From assembly GCF_900107965.1 (NCBI RefSeq), contig NZ_FNVU01000022.1:1-64000 (forward strand): a DNA stretch of 64,000 nucleotides, given 5' to 3'. Each line of letters begins with the position of its first letter. Positions within the stretch are counted from its first letter, which is position 1. This DNA is from Actinacidiphila yanglinensis (GTDB lineage: Bacteria; Actinomycetota; Actinomycetes; Streptomycetales; Streptomycetaceae). A program made the position numbers and the translations under genes. The notes below the pieces were generated by a model that was given only the letters and a program-made list of their open reading frames with translations, was not told the DNA's origin and ran no database searches. Below, piece by piece: positions 49,911-59,895 of the stretch.

Positions 49911-51890
49911 GTGCCTACCTCACACTCGCGTGCCGGCGTCGCGTCCGTCTGCGCCGCGACTCTGACGCTCTCAGGAATGCTCCTCACCGGGGTGCTGGCC
50001 GCTCAGCCCGCTGCTGCGGCGGACCCGGCCGGCTACCAGAACGTCCGGATCAACGAAGTCTCCTCCAACGGCTCCGACACCGTGGAGCTGTACAACACCG
50101 GCTCGACCGCGGTGAGCATCAGCGGCTGGAAGATGTCCGACGACAGCTTCTCGGCGCAGTCCTTCAGCCCGTCCGCCGGCACGATCCCGGCCGGCGGCTT
50201 CGTCACCTTCAACTCGCCCAAGGGGCTGGGCGACGCGGACAAGCTGGTGATCTACACCTCCGGCGGCACCGTGGTCGACCGCGTCGACTGGGCGACGGAC
50301 AAGGCGAAGCCGGCCATGGCACGGTGCGGCGGCGACGGCACCGGGGCGTGGGTGACCGCGACGACGGCCACCACGTTCGGCGGCCCGAACGCCTCGGGCT
50401 GCCCGTCGTCGATCCCGGCGGCGAGCCGGGTGCGGATCAACGAGGCCACCTCGGACGGCTCCGACACCGTGGAGCTGTACAACGGCGGCACCAGCGCGGT
50501 CAGCGTCGGGTCGTGGAAGTACGTCGACGGCGACACCTCCCACTCGGCGGCGACGATCTCGTCCTCCTCGCCGAGCGCGACCAGCATCCCCGCGGGCGGC
50601 TACGTCACCTTCAACTCCACCATCGGCCTCGGCGACAACGACTCGGTCTTCCTCCTCGACGGCAGCGGCGACACCGTCGACTCGCTGACCTGGGCGACCG
50701 ACGGCGCCAAGCCGTCGGACGAGCGCTGCGCCAACGGCACCGGCTGGTTCCGGACCGCCACGACCGCGACGCTCGGCAGCGCGAACTCCTGCTCCGGCAG
50801 CCCCGGTGGCGGCACCGGCGGCACCCCGCCCGGCCAGCTGCTGGGCGGCGGTGGCTCGCTCACCAGCGGCTGCACCCCCGAGGCGCCCTCCGGCACGGGT
50901 TCCACCCCGTCCGGCACGCTGGCCTGGCCGGGCGGCGCGGACGTCACGATCGCGGACAACGTCTGCGCGTTCACCACCTCCACCGGCCCCGAGGGCCGGG
51001 ACGTGAGCGGCCTGGCCTTCGATCCGTCGAACCCGTCGGTGCTGTGGGCCGCGAAGAACAAGAACTGGCTGTTCAAGCTGGTCAAGAGCAACGGCAAGTG
51101 GATCCCCGACCCGACCTGGAGCGCGACCGGCAAGCAGATCCGCTTCGCGGGCGGCAGCGGCGAGCCGGACTCCGAGGGCCTCTCGGTCGGCGGCAACGGC
51201 CACCTCTACGTGACCACCGAGCGCGACAACACCGACAACACCAAGCCCAAGGACACCATCCTGGAGTTCGACCCGACGGCCACCGGGTCGACGCTGACGC
51301 CGATCCACCAGTGGGACATGACCTCGCAGTTCCCGCAGCTCAACACCGGTGACAAGGACGACGCCAACCTCGGCTTCGAGGGTGTCGGATACGTGCCGGA
51401 CAGCTGGCTGACCGCGAACGGCTGGGTCGACCCGCTCACCGGCGCCGCCTACAACCCCGCGAACTACCCGCTGCACGGCGCGGGCCTGTACTTCGCCGGC
51501 CTGGAGTGGGACGGCTCGCTGCACGTCTACGGGCTCAACTCCGACGGCACGTTCACCACGTTCGGCACCATCGCGACCGGCAAGTCCTCCGTGATGGACG
51601 TGACCTTCGACGCCGGCACCCAGCGCCTCGTCGCGACCTGCGACAACACCTGCGGCGAGACGCACACCTTCATGAAGGTCAACGCCTCCGGTGCGATCGT
51701 GCCCGACGTGACCTACACGAACCCGACCGTCATGCCCACCGACAACCTGGAGGGCTTCGCGCTCGCGCCGACCTCGACCTGCACCGGCGGCACCCGCGAG
51801 GCGGTCTGGAGCGACGACGGCATCTACGGTTTCGGCTCCGGGAGTTCCTCCTCCGGGCACGCCCTCTACAGCGGCACCTTCCCCTGCTGA
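49911..51890 (+). CDS. Secreted lamin-tail-domain protein with beta-propeller-like C-terminus
   Basis: A 659-residue protein with a signal peptide ending AAQPAAAADP (about residue 38). Two lamin-tail domains follow at about 42-163 and 173-293, each starting RINEV/RINEA, with SDTVELYN and IPAGGxVTFNS. A Gly/Ser linker leads to a ~350-residue region with VSGLAFDPSNPSVLWA, DSEGLSVGGNGHLYVTTE and NLEGFALAPTS, repeated blades typical of an esterase-like or SdiA-regulated-like propeller. No catalytic motif is certain. It is extracellular and disulfide-containing. Starts at GTG 49911 or 49890 are both possible; neither has a clear ribosome site. Confidence 0.82.
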   Translation: MPTSHSRAGVASVCAATLTLSGMLLTGVLAAQPAAAADPAGYQNVRINEVSSNGSDTVELYNTGSTAVSISGWKMSDDSFSAQSFSPSAGTIPAGGFVTFNSPKGLGDADKLVIYTSGGTVVDRVDWATDKAKPAMARCGGDGTGAWVTATTATTFGGPNASGCPSSIPAASRVRINEATSDGSDTVELYNGGTSAVSVGSWKYVDGDTSHSAATISSSSPSATSIPAGGYVTFNSTIGLGDNDSVFLLDGSGDTVDSLTWATDGAKPSDERCANGTGWFRTATTATLGSANSCSGSPGGGTGGTPPGQLLGGGGSLTSGCTPEAPSGTGSTPSGTLAWPGGADVTIADNVCAFTTSTGPEGRDVSGLAFDPSNPSVLWAAKNKNWLFKLVKSNGKWIPDPTWSATGKQIRFAGGSGEPDSEGLSVGGNGHLYVTTERDNTDNTKPKDTILEFDPTATGSTLTPIHQWDMTSQFPQLNTGDKDDANLGFEGVGYVPDSWLTANGWVDPLTGAAYNPANYPLHGAGLYFAGLEWDGSLHVYGLNSDGTFTTFGTIATGKSSVMDVTFDAGTQRLVATCDNTCGETHTFMKVNASGAIVPDVTYTNPTVMPTDNLEGFALAPTSTCTGGTREAVWSDDGIYGFGSGSSSSGHALYSGTFPC

Positions 51891-51964
51891 TCCCGCCCAC
51901 CACGGGTGACGAGGGGCACGCACCCTCGGGGCCGCCGCCACGGTAGGACACCCGGGCGGGACCG

Positions 51965-52033
51965 CACGACGAAGCTCCCGGCAGACGGGGCGGGCACCCA
52001 GCCCGCCCGCGGACTGCCGGGAGCTTCGTCGTG
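51965..52033. terminator. Long hairpin: perfect 20-bp stem with inner stem
   Basis: CACGACGAAGCTCCCGGCAG (51965-51984) pairs perfectly with 52014-52033; inside, GCGGGC pairs with GCCCGC. It terminates the lamin-tail gene and may insulate the next promoter. Confidence 0.8.
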
Positions 52034-52122
52034 TCGCAACCGGGGACGGCCGGGCCGCGTTGTACACAGGGCGAGGGCAGAGGCCGACGGGGCCGGTGCG
52101 TGCGCTGAGGTGTGAGGTGCCG

Positions 52123-54189
52123 ATGGGACGGGCGGGGCGAGCGGGTTCACGCGGGACTCGGGCGGCCACGGTAGGCAGCGTTCCAGGTCGCGGCCGGGGT
52201 CACGGCCGGGGTCGGGGTACGACCCGGGCGGTGGTCGCCTGCCTCGCCGCGGGGGCGGCCGGCGTGCTGCTGGGGCCACCCGCCACCGCGCGCGCGGCGG
52301 CCACGGTCACGGTGCCGGGGTCGGTGTCCCCGGCCGTCGCCGCCGCCTCGCGCGTCGGGGACGCGCCCGCCGCGCAGGCGATGACCGTCCAGGTGTGGCT
52401 GGCCCCGGACCTCGCGGGCGCCGCCGCGTACGCGGACGCGGTCGCCACCCCGGGCGGCGCGCGCCACCGCCACTACCTGACGCCCCGCGCGTACACCGCG
52501 AGGTTCGGGCCCTCCGCCGCGCGGGCCGAGGCGGTCGCGTCCTGGCTGACGGCCAAGGGGCTCACGGGAGTTCGGGTGGACGGCGGCCGCGACTACGTGT
52601 CGGCGACCGGGCCGGTGTCGGCGGTGCAGTCCGCGTTCCGGGTGCGCATCGCGCAGTACCGCGCGAACGGCCCGGCGGGCGGCGCCGCGCCGTTCGAGGC
52701 CAACGACCGGGACGTGTCGGTGCCGGCCGCGCTCGCGCCCGACGTGCTGGGCGTGACCGGGCTCGGCGACGCCACCGGCGGCACCGCCCGCCCCGCCGCG
52801 GCTCCGCTCGTGCGCGGGACGGTGGCCGGCCCGGCGGCGAGCACCGCCGGGCCGGCCACCTGCGCGCGGTACTGGGGCGAGCACACCCACGGCTTCACGC
52901 CCGCCTACCGCGGCCTGACGCAGGCGTCGTTGCCGGTGTGCGGGTACTCCGCCGCCCAGATGCGCGCCGCCTACGGCGCCACGTGGGCCCTGACCGGCAG
53001 GGGGCAGACCGTCGCCCTGACCGAGTCCGAGGCGCCGACCGCGATGTTCGCGACGCTCACGGCGTACGCGCGCGCCAACCACCTGCCGCTGCCCAGGCGC
53101 TCGCAGTTCCGCCAGATCCAGGCCGGCAAGGACTGCGCCGCATCGGCATCCGCGAAGGACGCGGCCGCGTCGCCCGCCGTGGCCGACGGGCCCGCCGTGA
53201 ACGACGAGGCGGAGATGGACTCCGAGGCCGTCTACGCGATGGCGCCCGGCGCCGACCAGGTGATGGTCGTGGGCCGCGGATGCGACGAGGACCAGGCGCT
53301 GCTGGACGCCGCGCTCGCCGTCCTCACCGGCGACGGCGACCGGCCACGGGCGTCCATCGTGTCCAACTCGTGGCAGATCCCGCTCGGCGAGGTGCCGGCG
53401 GGAACCGTGCACGCGATCGACGTGCGAGCCGCCGCCGAGGGGGTCGGCATGTACGTCGCGTCCGGTGACACCAGCGGCCTGACGGCGACCGACGCCGACC
53501 CGTACGCGGTCGCGGTCGGCGGCACCACCCTCGGCGTCGGGGCCGCCGGGAACCGGGTCTTCGAGACCGGCTGGTCCGACGACTACGGCTCGCTGGACGG
53601 CGGGAAGTGGACCGATCTCGGGATCAGCGGCGGGGGAGGAGGCACCAGCCTGACCTACCGCCAGCCCTCGTACCAGAAGGGCGTGGTCCCCGCGTCGATG
53701 GCGCGTGCCCGCGTCGGCAAGCGCACCGTGCTGGATCGTGCGGTGCCGGACATCGCCGCCGACGCCGACCCCGACACCGGCCTGCTGACCGGGTACACCG
53801 ACCCGGGCAGCGGCAGCGGGCCGGGGACGTACCGCACCCTGCCGAATGCCGGTACCAGCCTGGCGTGCCCGCTGGTCGCCGCCCTGGTCGCCGACGCCCA
53901 GCAGGGCCGCGGACGGCCGTTCGGCTTCGTCGACCCGCTCCTCTACCGTTTGGCCGGCACGCCCGCCCTCCACGACGTCCTGCCGGTCGGCCGGTCGGCG
54001 CCGCAGCGCGACCGCGGCGCCTGGCTCGCGGCGGACGGCAGCGGGACCGGCGCGGGCGTCGACGTCTTCGACGCGCAGGACCGCGGGCAGACCCAGCAGG
54101 TGACCGCCAAGGGCTACGACACGATGACGGGCGTCGGCACCCCGAACGGCGCCGCCTTCCTCACCGCCCTGCGCCGCGCGCCGCGTTGA
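52123..54189 (+). CDS. Secreted sedolisin (S53) peptidase, pro-kumamolisin type
   Basis: A 688-residue preproenzyme. A basic leader and hydrophobic VVACLAAGAAGVLLGPPATARAAA form the signal peptide. The prodomain (to about 230) contains HRHYLTPRAYTARFGP and VSAVQSAFRVRI, the pro-kumamolisin pattern. The catalytic domain has Glu362 and Asp366 (EAEMD), VASGDTSG, and Ser579 in NAGTSLACP, so the Ser-Glu-Asp triad is complete; VDPLLYRLAG lies near the C-terminal calcium site. The enzyme is an acid-active secreted endopeptidase by family. ATG 52123 follows GAGGTGCCG; a further-upstream start adds 21 residues. Confidence 0.92.
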   Translation: MGRAGRAGSRGTRAATVGSVPGRGRGHGRGRGTTRAVVACLAAGAAGVLLGPPATARAAATVTVPGSVSPAVAAASRVGDAPAAQAMTVQVWLAPDLAGAAAYADAVATPGGARHRHYLTPRAYTARFGPSAARAEAVASWLTAKGLTGVRVDGGRDYVSATGPVSAVQSAFRVRIAQYRANGPAGGAAPFEANDRDVSVPAALAPDVLGVTGLGDATGGTARPAAAPLVRGTVAGPAASTAGPATCARYWGEHTHGFTPAYRGLTQASLPVCGYSAAQMRAAYGATWALTGRGQTVALTESEAPTAMFATLTAYARANHLPLPRRSQFRQIQAGKDCAASASAKDAAASPAVADGPAVNDEAEMDSEAVYAMAPGADQVMVVGRGCDEDQALLDAALAVLTGDGDRPRASIVSNSWQIPLGEVPAGTVHAIDVRAAAEGVGMYVASGDTSGLTATDADPYAVAVGGTTLGVGAAGNRVFETGWSDDYGSLDGGKWTDLGISGGGGGTSLTYRQPSYQKGVVPASMARARVGKRTVLDRAVPDIAADADPDTGLLTGYTDPGSGSGPGTYRTLPNAGTSLACPLVAALVADAQQGRGRPFGFVDPLLYRLAGTPALHDVLPVGRSAPQRDRGAWLAADGSGTGAGVDVFDAQDRGQTQQVTAKGYDTMTGVGTPNGAAFLTALRRAPR

Positions 54190-54249
54190 CCCGGCCGCCC
54201 CGTGCCGGACCACCGGGGGCCGGGGCTTCTGCCGGTTCCCGGCCGGCGG

Positions 54250-55545
54250 TCACGCACCGGTGCGGGTGTCGCGATCGACGGCCGGCTCGGGCTGCGCGGT
54301 CGAGAAGACCACGACGCCGGGCGGCGGCTTGACGGCCGCGGTGATCAGCGCCGCGACGCCCAGCAGGACCGCCACGGAGGTGAGGGCGCGCAGGATGGTG
54401 AGGTGGTCGGCGAGCAGGCCGATCGAGGGCGGGCCGGCGAGGAACGCGCAGTAGCCGATGGACGCGATGACGCTGACCCGGCCGGCGGCGTACCGCGGCT
54501 CGTCGGCTCCGGCGCTCATGCCGACGGGGAAGCCCAGCGAGACGCCCAGGCCCCACAGCACCGTGCCGAGGAACGCCAGCGGCGTCGCGGGGGCGAAGAC
54601 GAACAGCAGCGAGCCCGCGATCCCGAACGCAGCCAGCACGCGCAGCACCGGCACCCGGCCGTACCGGTCGAGCAGCGCGGGGCCGAACCAGCGCCCGACC
54701 GTCATCGTGGAGAGGAAGGTGGCGAACGCGAGGGTGCCGAGGAACGCGGAGGTGTCGTAGCCGTCGATCGTGGCGAGCCCGATCCAGTCGTTCCCGGTGC
54801 CCTCGGCGAACGCGAAGGCGAGGACGAAGAAGCCGATCAGCAGCGTACGCGGCTCGCGCCATGCCGCGAGGGGGCTGCGCGGGGCGGCCGCCGGCTCGGC
54901 GGTGTCGGCGGCGGTGCCATCGGCTCCGGCGGCTCCGGCGTCGAGGGGGGCGTCCTCCGGCAGGAAGAGGCGGGTCCCCCAGGGGACCGCCACCGCGATC
55001 ACCACCGCGGCCATCAGCAGGTGGGCGCCGACCGGGACGTGCAGGGCGACCATCGCCGCGCCGATCAGGGCGCCCGCGACCGTACCGAGGCTGTAGCCGG
55101 CGTGGAAGCGAGACATGATCGACCGCCCGAGGAACTGCTCGACCAGCGCGCCGTGGACGTTCATCGCCACGTCCCACGCGCCGGTGCCGAAGCCGAGCAG
55201 GAACAGGCCGACCACGACCGGGACCGGCCCGTGCGGGTACCCGACCGCCACGGTCGCCAGGCCCACGCACAGCAGCAGCGACATGCCGGCGACGGTGCGC
55301 CGGGTGCCCACGCGGTGGATCACCGGCCCGGCCAGCGGGAGCGCGATGATCGAGCCGGCGGCGATGGCGAGCAGGACCAGGCCGAGCCGGGCCGGTGAGA
55401 GGTCGAGGTGGTCGCGGACCTGCGGGATCCGGGAGGCCCAACTCGCGAAGGCGAGACCGCATCCGGTGAAGGCGATGTACGTGCCCTGGACGGCACCGCG
55501 TATCTGCGCCGCGGAGGGGCCCCCGAGGGCGGAAGTGGACGGCAT
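54250..55545 (-). CDS. MFS transporter
   Basis: A 431-residue major facilitator with twelve hydrophobic helices and the cytoplasmic loop between halves (LFLPEDAPLDAGAAGADG). The N-terminal part reads AVQGTYIAFTGCGLAFASWASRIPQVRDHLDLSPARLG, typical of a group of actinobacterial drug/sugar-type MFS proteins, and the 2-3 loop shows GPVIHRVGTRRTV. ATG 55545 is preceded by GGAG. It is divergent from a methyltransferase gene. Efflux is more likely than uptake, but the substrate is unknown. Confidence 0.88.
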   Translation of the reverse strand: MPSTSALGGPSAAQIRGAVQGTYIAFTGCGLAFASWASRIPQVRDHLDLSPARLGLVLLAIAAGSIIALPLAGPVIHRVGTRRTVAGMSLLLCVGLATVAVGYPHGPVPVVVGLFLLGFGTGAWDVAMNVHGALVEQFLGRSIMSRFHAGYSLGTVAGALIGAAMVALHVPVGAHLLMAAVVIAVAVPWGTRLFLPEDAPLDAGAAGADGTAADTAEPAAAPRSPLAAWREPRTLLIGFFVLAFAFAEGTGNDWIGLATIDGYDTSAFLGTLAFATFLSTMTVGRWFGPALLDRYGRVPVLRVLAAFGIAGSLLFVFAPATPLAFLGTVLWGLGVSLGFPVGMSAGADEPRYAAGRVSVIASIGYCAFLAGPPSIGLLADHLTILRALTSVAVLLGVAALITAAVKPPPGVVVFSTAQPEPAVDRDTRTGA

Positions 55546-55795
55546 GGCTCGCAGCTCCGTTGGAATCGTCGTCGGGCTGCCGCTGTTCCCCTGCCTCGCC
55601 AGCCGATCCACCATAGCAACGGGTTCGCGGATCGGCCCTGGTCCGCGGCTCGGGCCCGGGCGCCCGGGACGGTCCTGTGCCCGCTCCGCCCCCGGCCCTG
55701 ATCGGTCGCGCCGGGAACCGCGGCGCTCGGAGGCGACGTCGATCAGCAGGATGGCGCCAGCCCGCATGACGCGACGACAGGACGGAGACCGCCGT

Positions 55796-56539
55796 ATGCC
55801 GACCGCCGAGAACCACGCCCGGCCCGCACCCCCGGTCAAGGTGAACGACTACGACAGCTTCGCCGAGGCGTACGCGGAGGAGAACGCGCACGGCATCGCC
55901 AACGCGTACTACGAGCGGCCCGCGGTGCTGGCCCTCGCGGGGGACGTGGCCGGCCGCCGCGTCCTGGACGCCGGTTGCGGCACCGGCCCGCTGTCGGCCG
56001 AACTGCGCGAGCGCGGCGCCCTCGTCACCGGCATCGACGCCAGCGCGGGGATGCTGGCACTGGCCAGGCAGCGCCTCGGCGACGACGTGCCGCTGCACGT
56101 GGCGGACCTGGCCGGGCGCCTGCCGTTCGCCGACGGCGCGTTCGACGACGTGGTCGCCTCGCTGGTGCTGCACTACCTGGAGGACTGGGGCCCGGCGCTC
56201 GCCGAGCTGCGGCGCGTGCTCAGGCCCGGCGGCCGGCTGATCGGGTCGGTGGACCATCCCGTCGTGGCCTACACGCACCGCGATCCCCGGCCCGACTACT
56301 CCGCGACCACCAGCTACACCTTCGACTGGACGCTCGGCGGGCGGTCCATCCCGATGCGGCTGTGGCGCAGGCCGTTGCAGGCGATGACCGACGCCTTCAC
56401 CGCGGCGGGCTTCCGGCTCACCGCGCTCAGCGAGCCGCAGCCCGATCCGACTGCCCGCGAGCTCTTCCCCGAGGAGTTCGCGGACCTGTCCACCACACCC
56501 TGCTTCCTCTTCTTCGTCCTCGAGGCGGCCGAGCGCTGA
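55796..56539 (+). CDS. Class I SAM-dependent methyltransferase (UbiE/arsM-like fold)
   Basis: A 247-residue enzyme: motif I VLDAGCGTGPLSAEL, motif II VTGIDASAGMLALARQRL, motif III ADLAGRLPFADGAFDDVVASLVLHYLEDW and post-II LRPGGRLIGSVDHP, all standard for the Methyltransf_11 group. ATG 55796 has GGAG 8 bases upstream; the longer frame upstream overlaps the divergent MFS gene. Small-molecule or isoprenoid methylation is typical; no neighbour fixes the substrate. Confidence 0.9.
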   Translation: MPTAENHARPAPPVKVNDYDSFAEAYAEENAHGIANAYYERPAVLALAGDVAGRRVLDAGCGTGPLSAELRERGALVTGIDASAGMLALARQRLGDDVPLHVADLAGRLPFADGAFDDVVASLVLHYLEDWGPALAELRRVLRPGGRLIGSVDHPVVAYTHRDPRPDYSATTSYTFDWTLGGRSIPMRLWRRPLQAMTDAFTAAGFRLTALSEPQPDPTARELFPEEFADLSTTPCFLFFVLEAAER

Positions 56540-56631
56540 ACCGGGATTCCGCGGCGGAGTCCTGAACCCGGCCGGTACCGCGCCGCGTGGCCCGGTGCCC
56601 GACCGGCGGGCGGCGGGCCACGCGGCGCGCC

Positions 56632-58005
56632 TCAGCCGTAGGCGGGGTCCGGCGCGCCGCCGGGGGCGGGGACCGTGGGAGAGTCGGCCGGCTCCTCCTG
56701 GTCCACCAGCGTGCGCTCGTCGAACGGCAGGTCGCCCGCGAGCACCCGGGCGACCCGTTCCTTGTCGACCTCGTGCACCCAGGTCCCGACCAGCAGGGTG
56801 GCGACCGCGTTGCCGGCGAAGTTGGTCAGGGCCCGCGCCTCGCTCATGAAGCGGTCGATGCCGACGATCAGGCCGACGCCGTCGACCAGTGCGGGCTGGT
56901 GCGACTGCAGGCCGCTGGCCAGGACGGCGATGCCCGAACCCGACACGCCCGCCGCGCCCTTGGAGGCGAGCATCATGAACAGCAGCAGGCCGATCTGCTG
57001 GCCCAGGCCCAGCGGGCGGTCGAGCGCGTCCGCGATGAACAGCGAGGCCATGGTCAGGTAGATCATGGTGCCGTCGAGGTTGAAGGAGTAGCCGGCCGGC
57101 ACCGTGACGCCGACGACCGGGCGGCTGACGCCCAGGTGTTCCATCTTCGCGATGAGCCGGGGGAGCGCGGACTCCGACGACGAGGTGGACAGGATCAGCA
57201 GGAACTCCCGGCCCAGGTACCGCAGCAGTCGGAAGAGGTTGACGCCGGTGACCAGCCGCAGCATGGTGCCGAGCACCACGACGACGAAGAGCACGCAGGT
57301 CGTGTAGAAGCCGATCATGATGGTGCCCAGGGCCTTGAGCGCGTCCGTGCCGGTCTCGCCGATCACGGCGGCCATCGCGCCGAACGCGCCGATCGGGGCG
57401 GCCCACAGGATCATCGACAGCACCCGGAAGACCAGCTTCTGGAGGTGGCCGATGCCGCGCAGGACCGGCTCGCCGGAGCGGCCCATCGCCTGGAGGCCGA
57501 AGCCGACCAGCAGGGCGACCAGCAGCGTCTGGAGCACCTGCCCCTCGGTGAGGGCCGACAGCAGGCTGGTGGGGATGATGCCCAGCAGGAAGTCGACCGC
57601 GCCGACGTGGGCGTTCGCCGCCGCCGTGTGGCCGATGTGCCGGGTCGCCTCGGTCAGATGGAGTCCGGAGCCCGGGTGCAGGATGTTGCCGACGACCAGG
57701 CCGATGGCCAGCGCGACGGCCGACATGACGACGAAGTAGCCGAGCGCGAGGCCGCCGACCCGGCCGACCTTCGCGGCCTGCCGGACCGAGCCGACGCCGA
57801 GCGCGATCGTGCAGAAGATGACCGGCGAGACCATCATCTCGATCAGGGCGACGAACCCGGTTCCCAGCGGCTTGAGTTCCCTGGCGAAGTGCGGCCACAG
57901 GAAGCCGGTGGCGATGCCGAGCAGCACCGCGACGATCACGGCGAGGTACAGGTACTGTGTGCGGTCCCGCTGGGCGGGCGGTGCCTCCACCGGCGATTCG
58001 GGCAT
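56632..58005 (-). CDS. dctA: C4-dicarboxylate/cation symporter DctA
   Basis: A 457-residue DAACS-family transporter. ALIEMMVSPVIFCTIALGVGS is the entry to the transport core, STSSSESALPRLI the first re-entrant hairpin serine motif, VTVPAGYSFNLDGTMIYLTMASLFIA the NMDGT-like unwound helix, and GVGLIVGIDRFMSEARALTNFAGNAVATLLVG the last helix with Asp and Asn that contact substrate. It imports succinate, fumarate or malate with Na+ or H+. ATG 58005 follows AGGAG by 7 bases. A divergent histidine kinase/response regulator pair should control it. Confidence 0.92.
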   Translation of the reverse strand: MPESPVEAPPAQRDRTQYLYLAVIVAVLLGIATGFLWPHFARELKPLGTGFVALIEMMVSPVIFCTIALGVGSVRQAAKVGRVGGLALGYFVVMSAVALAIGLVVGNILHPGSGLHLTEATRHIGHTAAANAHVGAVDFLLGIIPTSLLSALTEGQVLQTLLVALLVGFGLQAMGRSGEPVLRGIGHLQKLVFRVLSMILWAAPIGAFGAMAAVIGETGTDALKALGTIMIGFYTTCVLFVVVVLGTMLRLVTGVNLFRLLRYLGREFLLILSTSSSESALPRLIAKMEHLGVSRPVVGVTVPAGYSFNLDGTMIYLTMASLFIADALDRPLGLGQQIGLLLFMMLASKGAAGVSGSGIAVLASGLQSHQPALVDGVGLIVGIDRFMSEARALTNFAGNAVATLLVGTWVHEVDKERVARVLAGDLPFDERTLVDQEEPADSPTVPAPGGAPDPAYG

Positions 58006-58127
58006 GGTGACTCTCCTTGACGGCATCGGTGGCGTCGGGGGCGTGCCGCAGGGCTCGGGCCGGCGTCCCGGGGACGGCGGCGCGTGCGGCCCGCGACCTG
58101 GCGGTCCCCGCGACTATCGCGGCCCGC

Positions 58128-58141
58128 GTGACGTGCGTCAC
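58128..58141. promoter_or_regulatory. Perfect palindrome between dctA and the two-component genes
   Basis: GTGACG-TG-CGTCAC in the 183-base divergent gap, a candidate binding site for the response regulator encoded at 59892. Confidence 0.5.
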
Positions 58142-58188
58142 GGTTGTGTTCGTTGAGTTCACGCAAAGTCGAGAGGCGGACCGATGCC

Positions 58189-59895
58189 ATGGCGGCGACC
58201 CGCGTGCCCTACCCCCGCAGCCTGGCCGGGCAGTTGTTCGCGATGCAGGCCGTCCTGGTCGCCGTGGCCGTGACGGTGTGCGCGATCTTCGGGTACGTCA
58301 GCGACGGGCGGCAGGCCGAGGCGTCCGCACGGCGGCAGGCCACCGCGGTGGCCCGGGCGGTCGCGGACACGCCCGCGGTGGAGCAGGCGGCACGCGGCGG
58401 CGATCCCACGGCCGAACTCCAGCCGTACGCCCTGTCCGTGCAGCACGACACGGGGGTGGACTTCGTGACGATCATGGACCCGCACGGCATCCGCTGGACC
58501 CACCCCGACCCCGCCGAGATCGGCCGCCGCTACCTGGGCCACATCGCGCCGGCCCTGCACGGCCGCACCTTCGCCGAGACCTACACCGGCACCCTCGGGC
58601 CGTCGGTCCGCGTGATCACCCCGATCCGGTCCGGCGCACGCATCACCGGGCTGGTCAGCGCCGGCATCACCGTGGAGGCGATCACCGCGCGCTCCCGCAA
58701 GCAACTCGCCGCGCTGATCGGCGTCGCGGCCGGCGCGCTGGCCCTCAGCGGGATCGGCACCTTCCTGGTCAACGCCCGGCTGCGCCGCCACACCCACGGC
58801 ATGAACGCCCGCGACCTGCACCGCATGCACGACTACCACCAGGCCGCGCTGCACGCCGTCCGCGAGGGGCTGCTCCTGCTCGACGGCGAGCAGCGCATCG
58901 CGCTCATCAACGACGGCGGGCGCGAACTGCTGGGCCTGGCCGGGGACGCCGTGGGCCGGCACGTCACCGCGCTCGGGCTGCCCGACGCCCTGACCGCGGC
59001 GCTGCTGGCCCCCGAGGCCCGCGTCGACGAGCTGCACCTGACCTCCGAGCGGGTCGTCGTCGTCAACACCGCCCCCGTCTCCGGCGGCGAGCAGCGCGGC
59101 ACGATGGTGACCCTGCGGGATCACACCGAACTCCAGGTCGTGATGGGCGAGTTGGACTCCGAGCGCGGTTTCAGCCGGGCGCTGCGCGCGCAGGCGCACG
59201 AGGCGGCCAACCGGCTGCACACCGTCGTCTCGCTGGTCGAACTCGGCCGCGGGCGCGAGGCGGTGGACTTCGCCACCGCCGAACTGCGGGCGGCCCAGGC
59301 CCTGACGGACCGGGTGGTCGCCGCGGTCGACGAACCGGTGCTGGCAGCCCTGCTGTTGGGCAAGGCGGCACAGGCCAACGAGCGGGGGGTCGAGCTGGTG
59401 ATCACGCCCGACAGCCGGTTGGAGGACGGGCTGCTGCCCGCGGGTCTCGCCCCGCGCGACCTGGTCACGGTCCTGGGCAACCTGATCGACAACGCCGTCG
59501 ACGCGACGCAGGGCCTGCCGGCCGCCCGGGTCGAGGTCACGGTCGCGGCCCACCAGGCCCCGGAGGGGCTGCTGTTGCGCGTGGCCGACACGGGCCCGGG
59601 CATCCCCTCCGGCGACACCGACGCGGTCTTCGAGCGGGGCTGGTCGACGAAGCCGGCGCCGTCCGGCGGGCGCGGCCTGGGGCTCGCGCTGGCCCGGCAG
59701 ACCGTGACGCGCAACGGCGGCACGCTCACGCTGACCGCCGGGCCCGAGGGCGGTGCGGTCTTCACCGCCCGGCTGCCGCTGATCCCGCCCCCGACGCCGC
59801 CCGCCCATGCGACACCGCCGGCGCATCCGGCGCGGCCAGCACCACCCCCGCTCAGCGACGCCGCCGCCCGTCCGGCCGGAGGGGGACAGGTATGA
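58189..59895 (+). CDS. Sensor histidine kinase, DcuS/CitA type
   Basis: A 568-residue membrane kinase. TM1 lies near residues 14-35, an extracytoplasmic sensor of about 130 residues follows (VDFVTIMDPHGIRWTHPDP is the CitA/DcuS ligand fold), TM2 is ALIGVAAGALALSGIGTFLV, then a cytoplasmic PAS (REGLLLLDGEQRIALINDGG). The phospho-acceptor His is in RAQAHEAANRLHTVVSLVEL, and the ATPase has LGNLIDNAVDAT, ADTGPGIP and GRGLGLALAR. It senses di- or tricarboxylates by family. ATG 58189 was chosen; the response regulator overlaps its stop. Confidence 0.92.
   Translation: MAATRVPYPRSLAGQLFAMQAVLVAVAVTVCAIFGYVSDGRQAEASARRQATAVARAVADTPAVEQAARGGDPTAELQPYALSVQHDTGVDFVTIMDPHGIRWTHPDPAEIGRRYLGHIAPALHGRTFAETYTGTLGPSVRVITPIRSGARITGLVSAGITVEAITARSRKQLAALIGVAAGALALSGIGTFLVNARLRRHTHGMNARDLHRMHDYHQAALHAVREGLLLLDGEQRIALINDGGRELLGLAGDAVGRHVTALGLPDALTAALLAPEARVDELHLTSERVVVVNTAPVSGGEQRGTMVTLRDHTELQVVMGELDSERGFSRALRAQAHEAANRLHTVVSLVELGRGREAVDFATAELRAAQALTDRVVAAVDEPVLAALLLGKAAQANERGVELVITPDSRLEDGLLPAGLAPRDLVTVLGNLIDNAVDATQGLPAARVEVTVAAHQAPEGLLLRVADTGPGIPSGDTDAVFERGWSTKPAPSGGRGLGLALARQTVTRNGGTLTLTAGPEGGAVFTARLPLIPPPTPPAHATPPAHPARPAPPPLSDAAARPAGGGQV

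Noticed and set aside
54202..55398. Long plus-strand frame opposite the MFS gene
   Set aside because: Product is a charged low-complexity string; the minus strand encodes a clear 12-helix transporter.
56587..58020. Plus-strand frame of 477 codons opposite dctA
   Set aside because: Low-complexity Asp/Arg/Gln-rich translation, shadow of the symporter gene.
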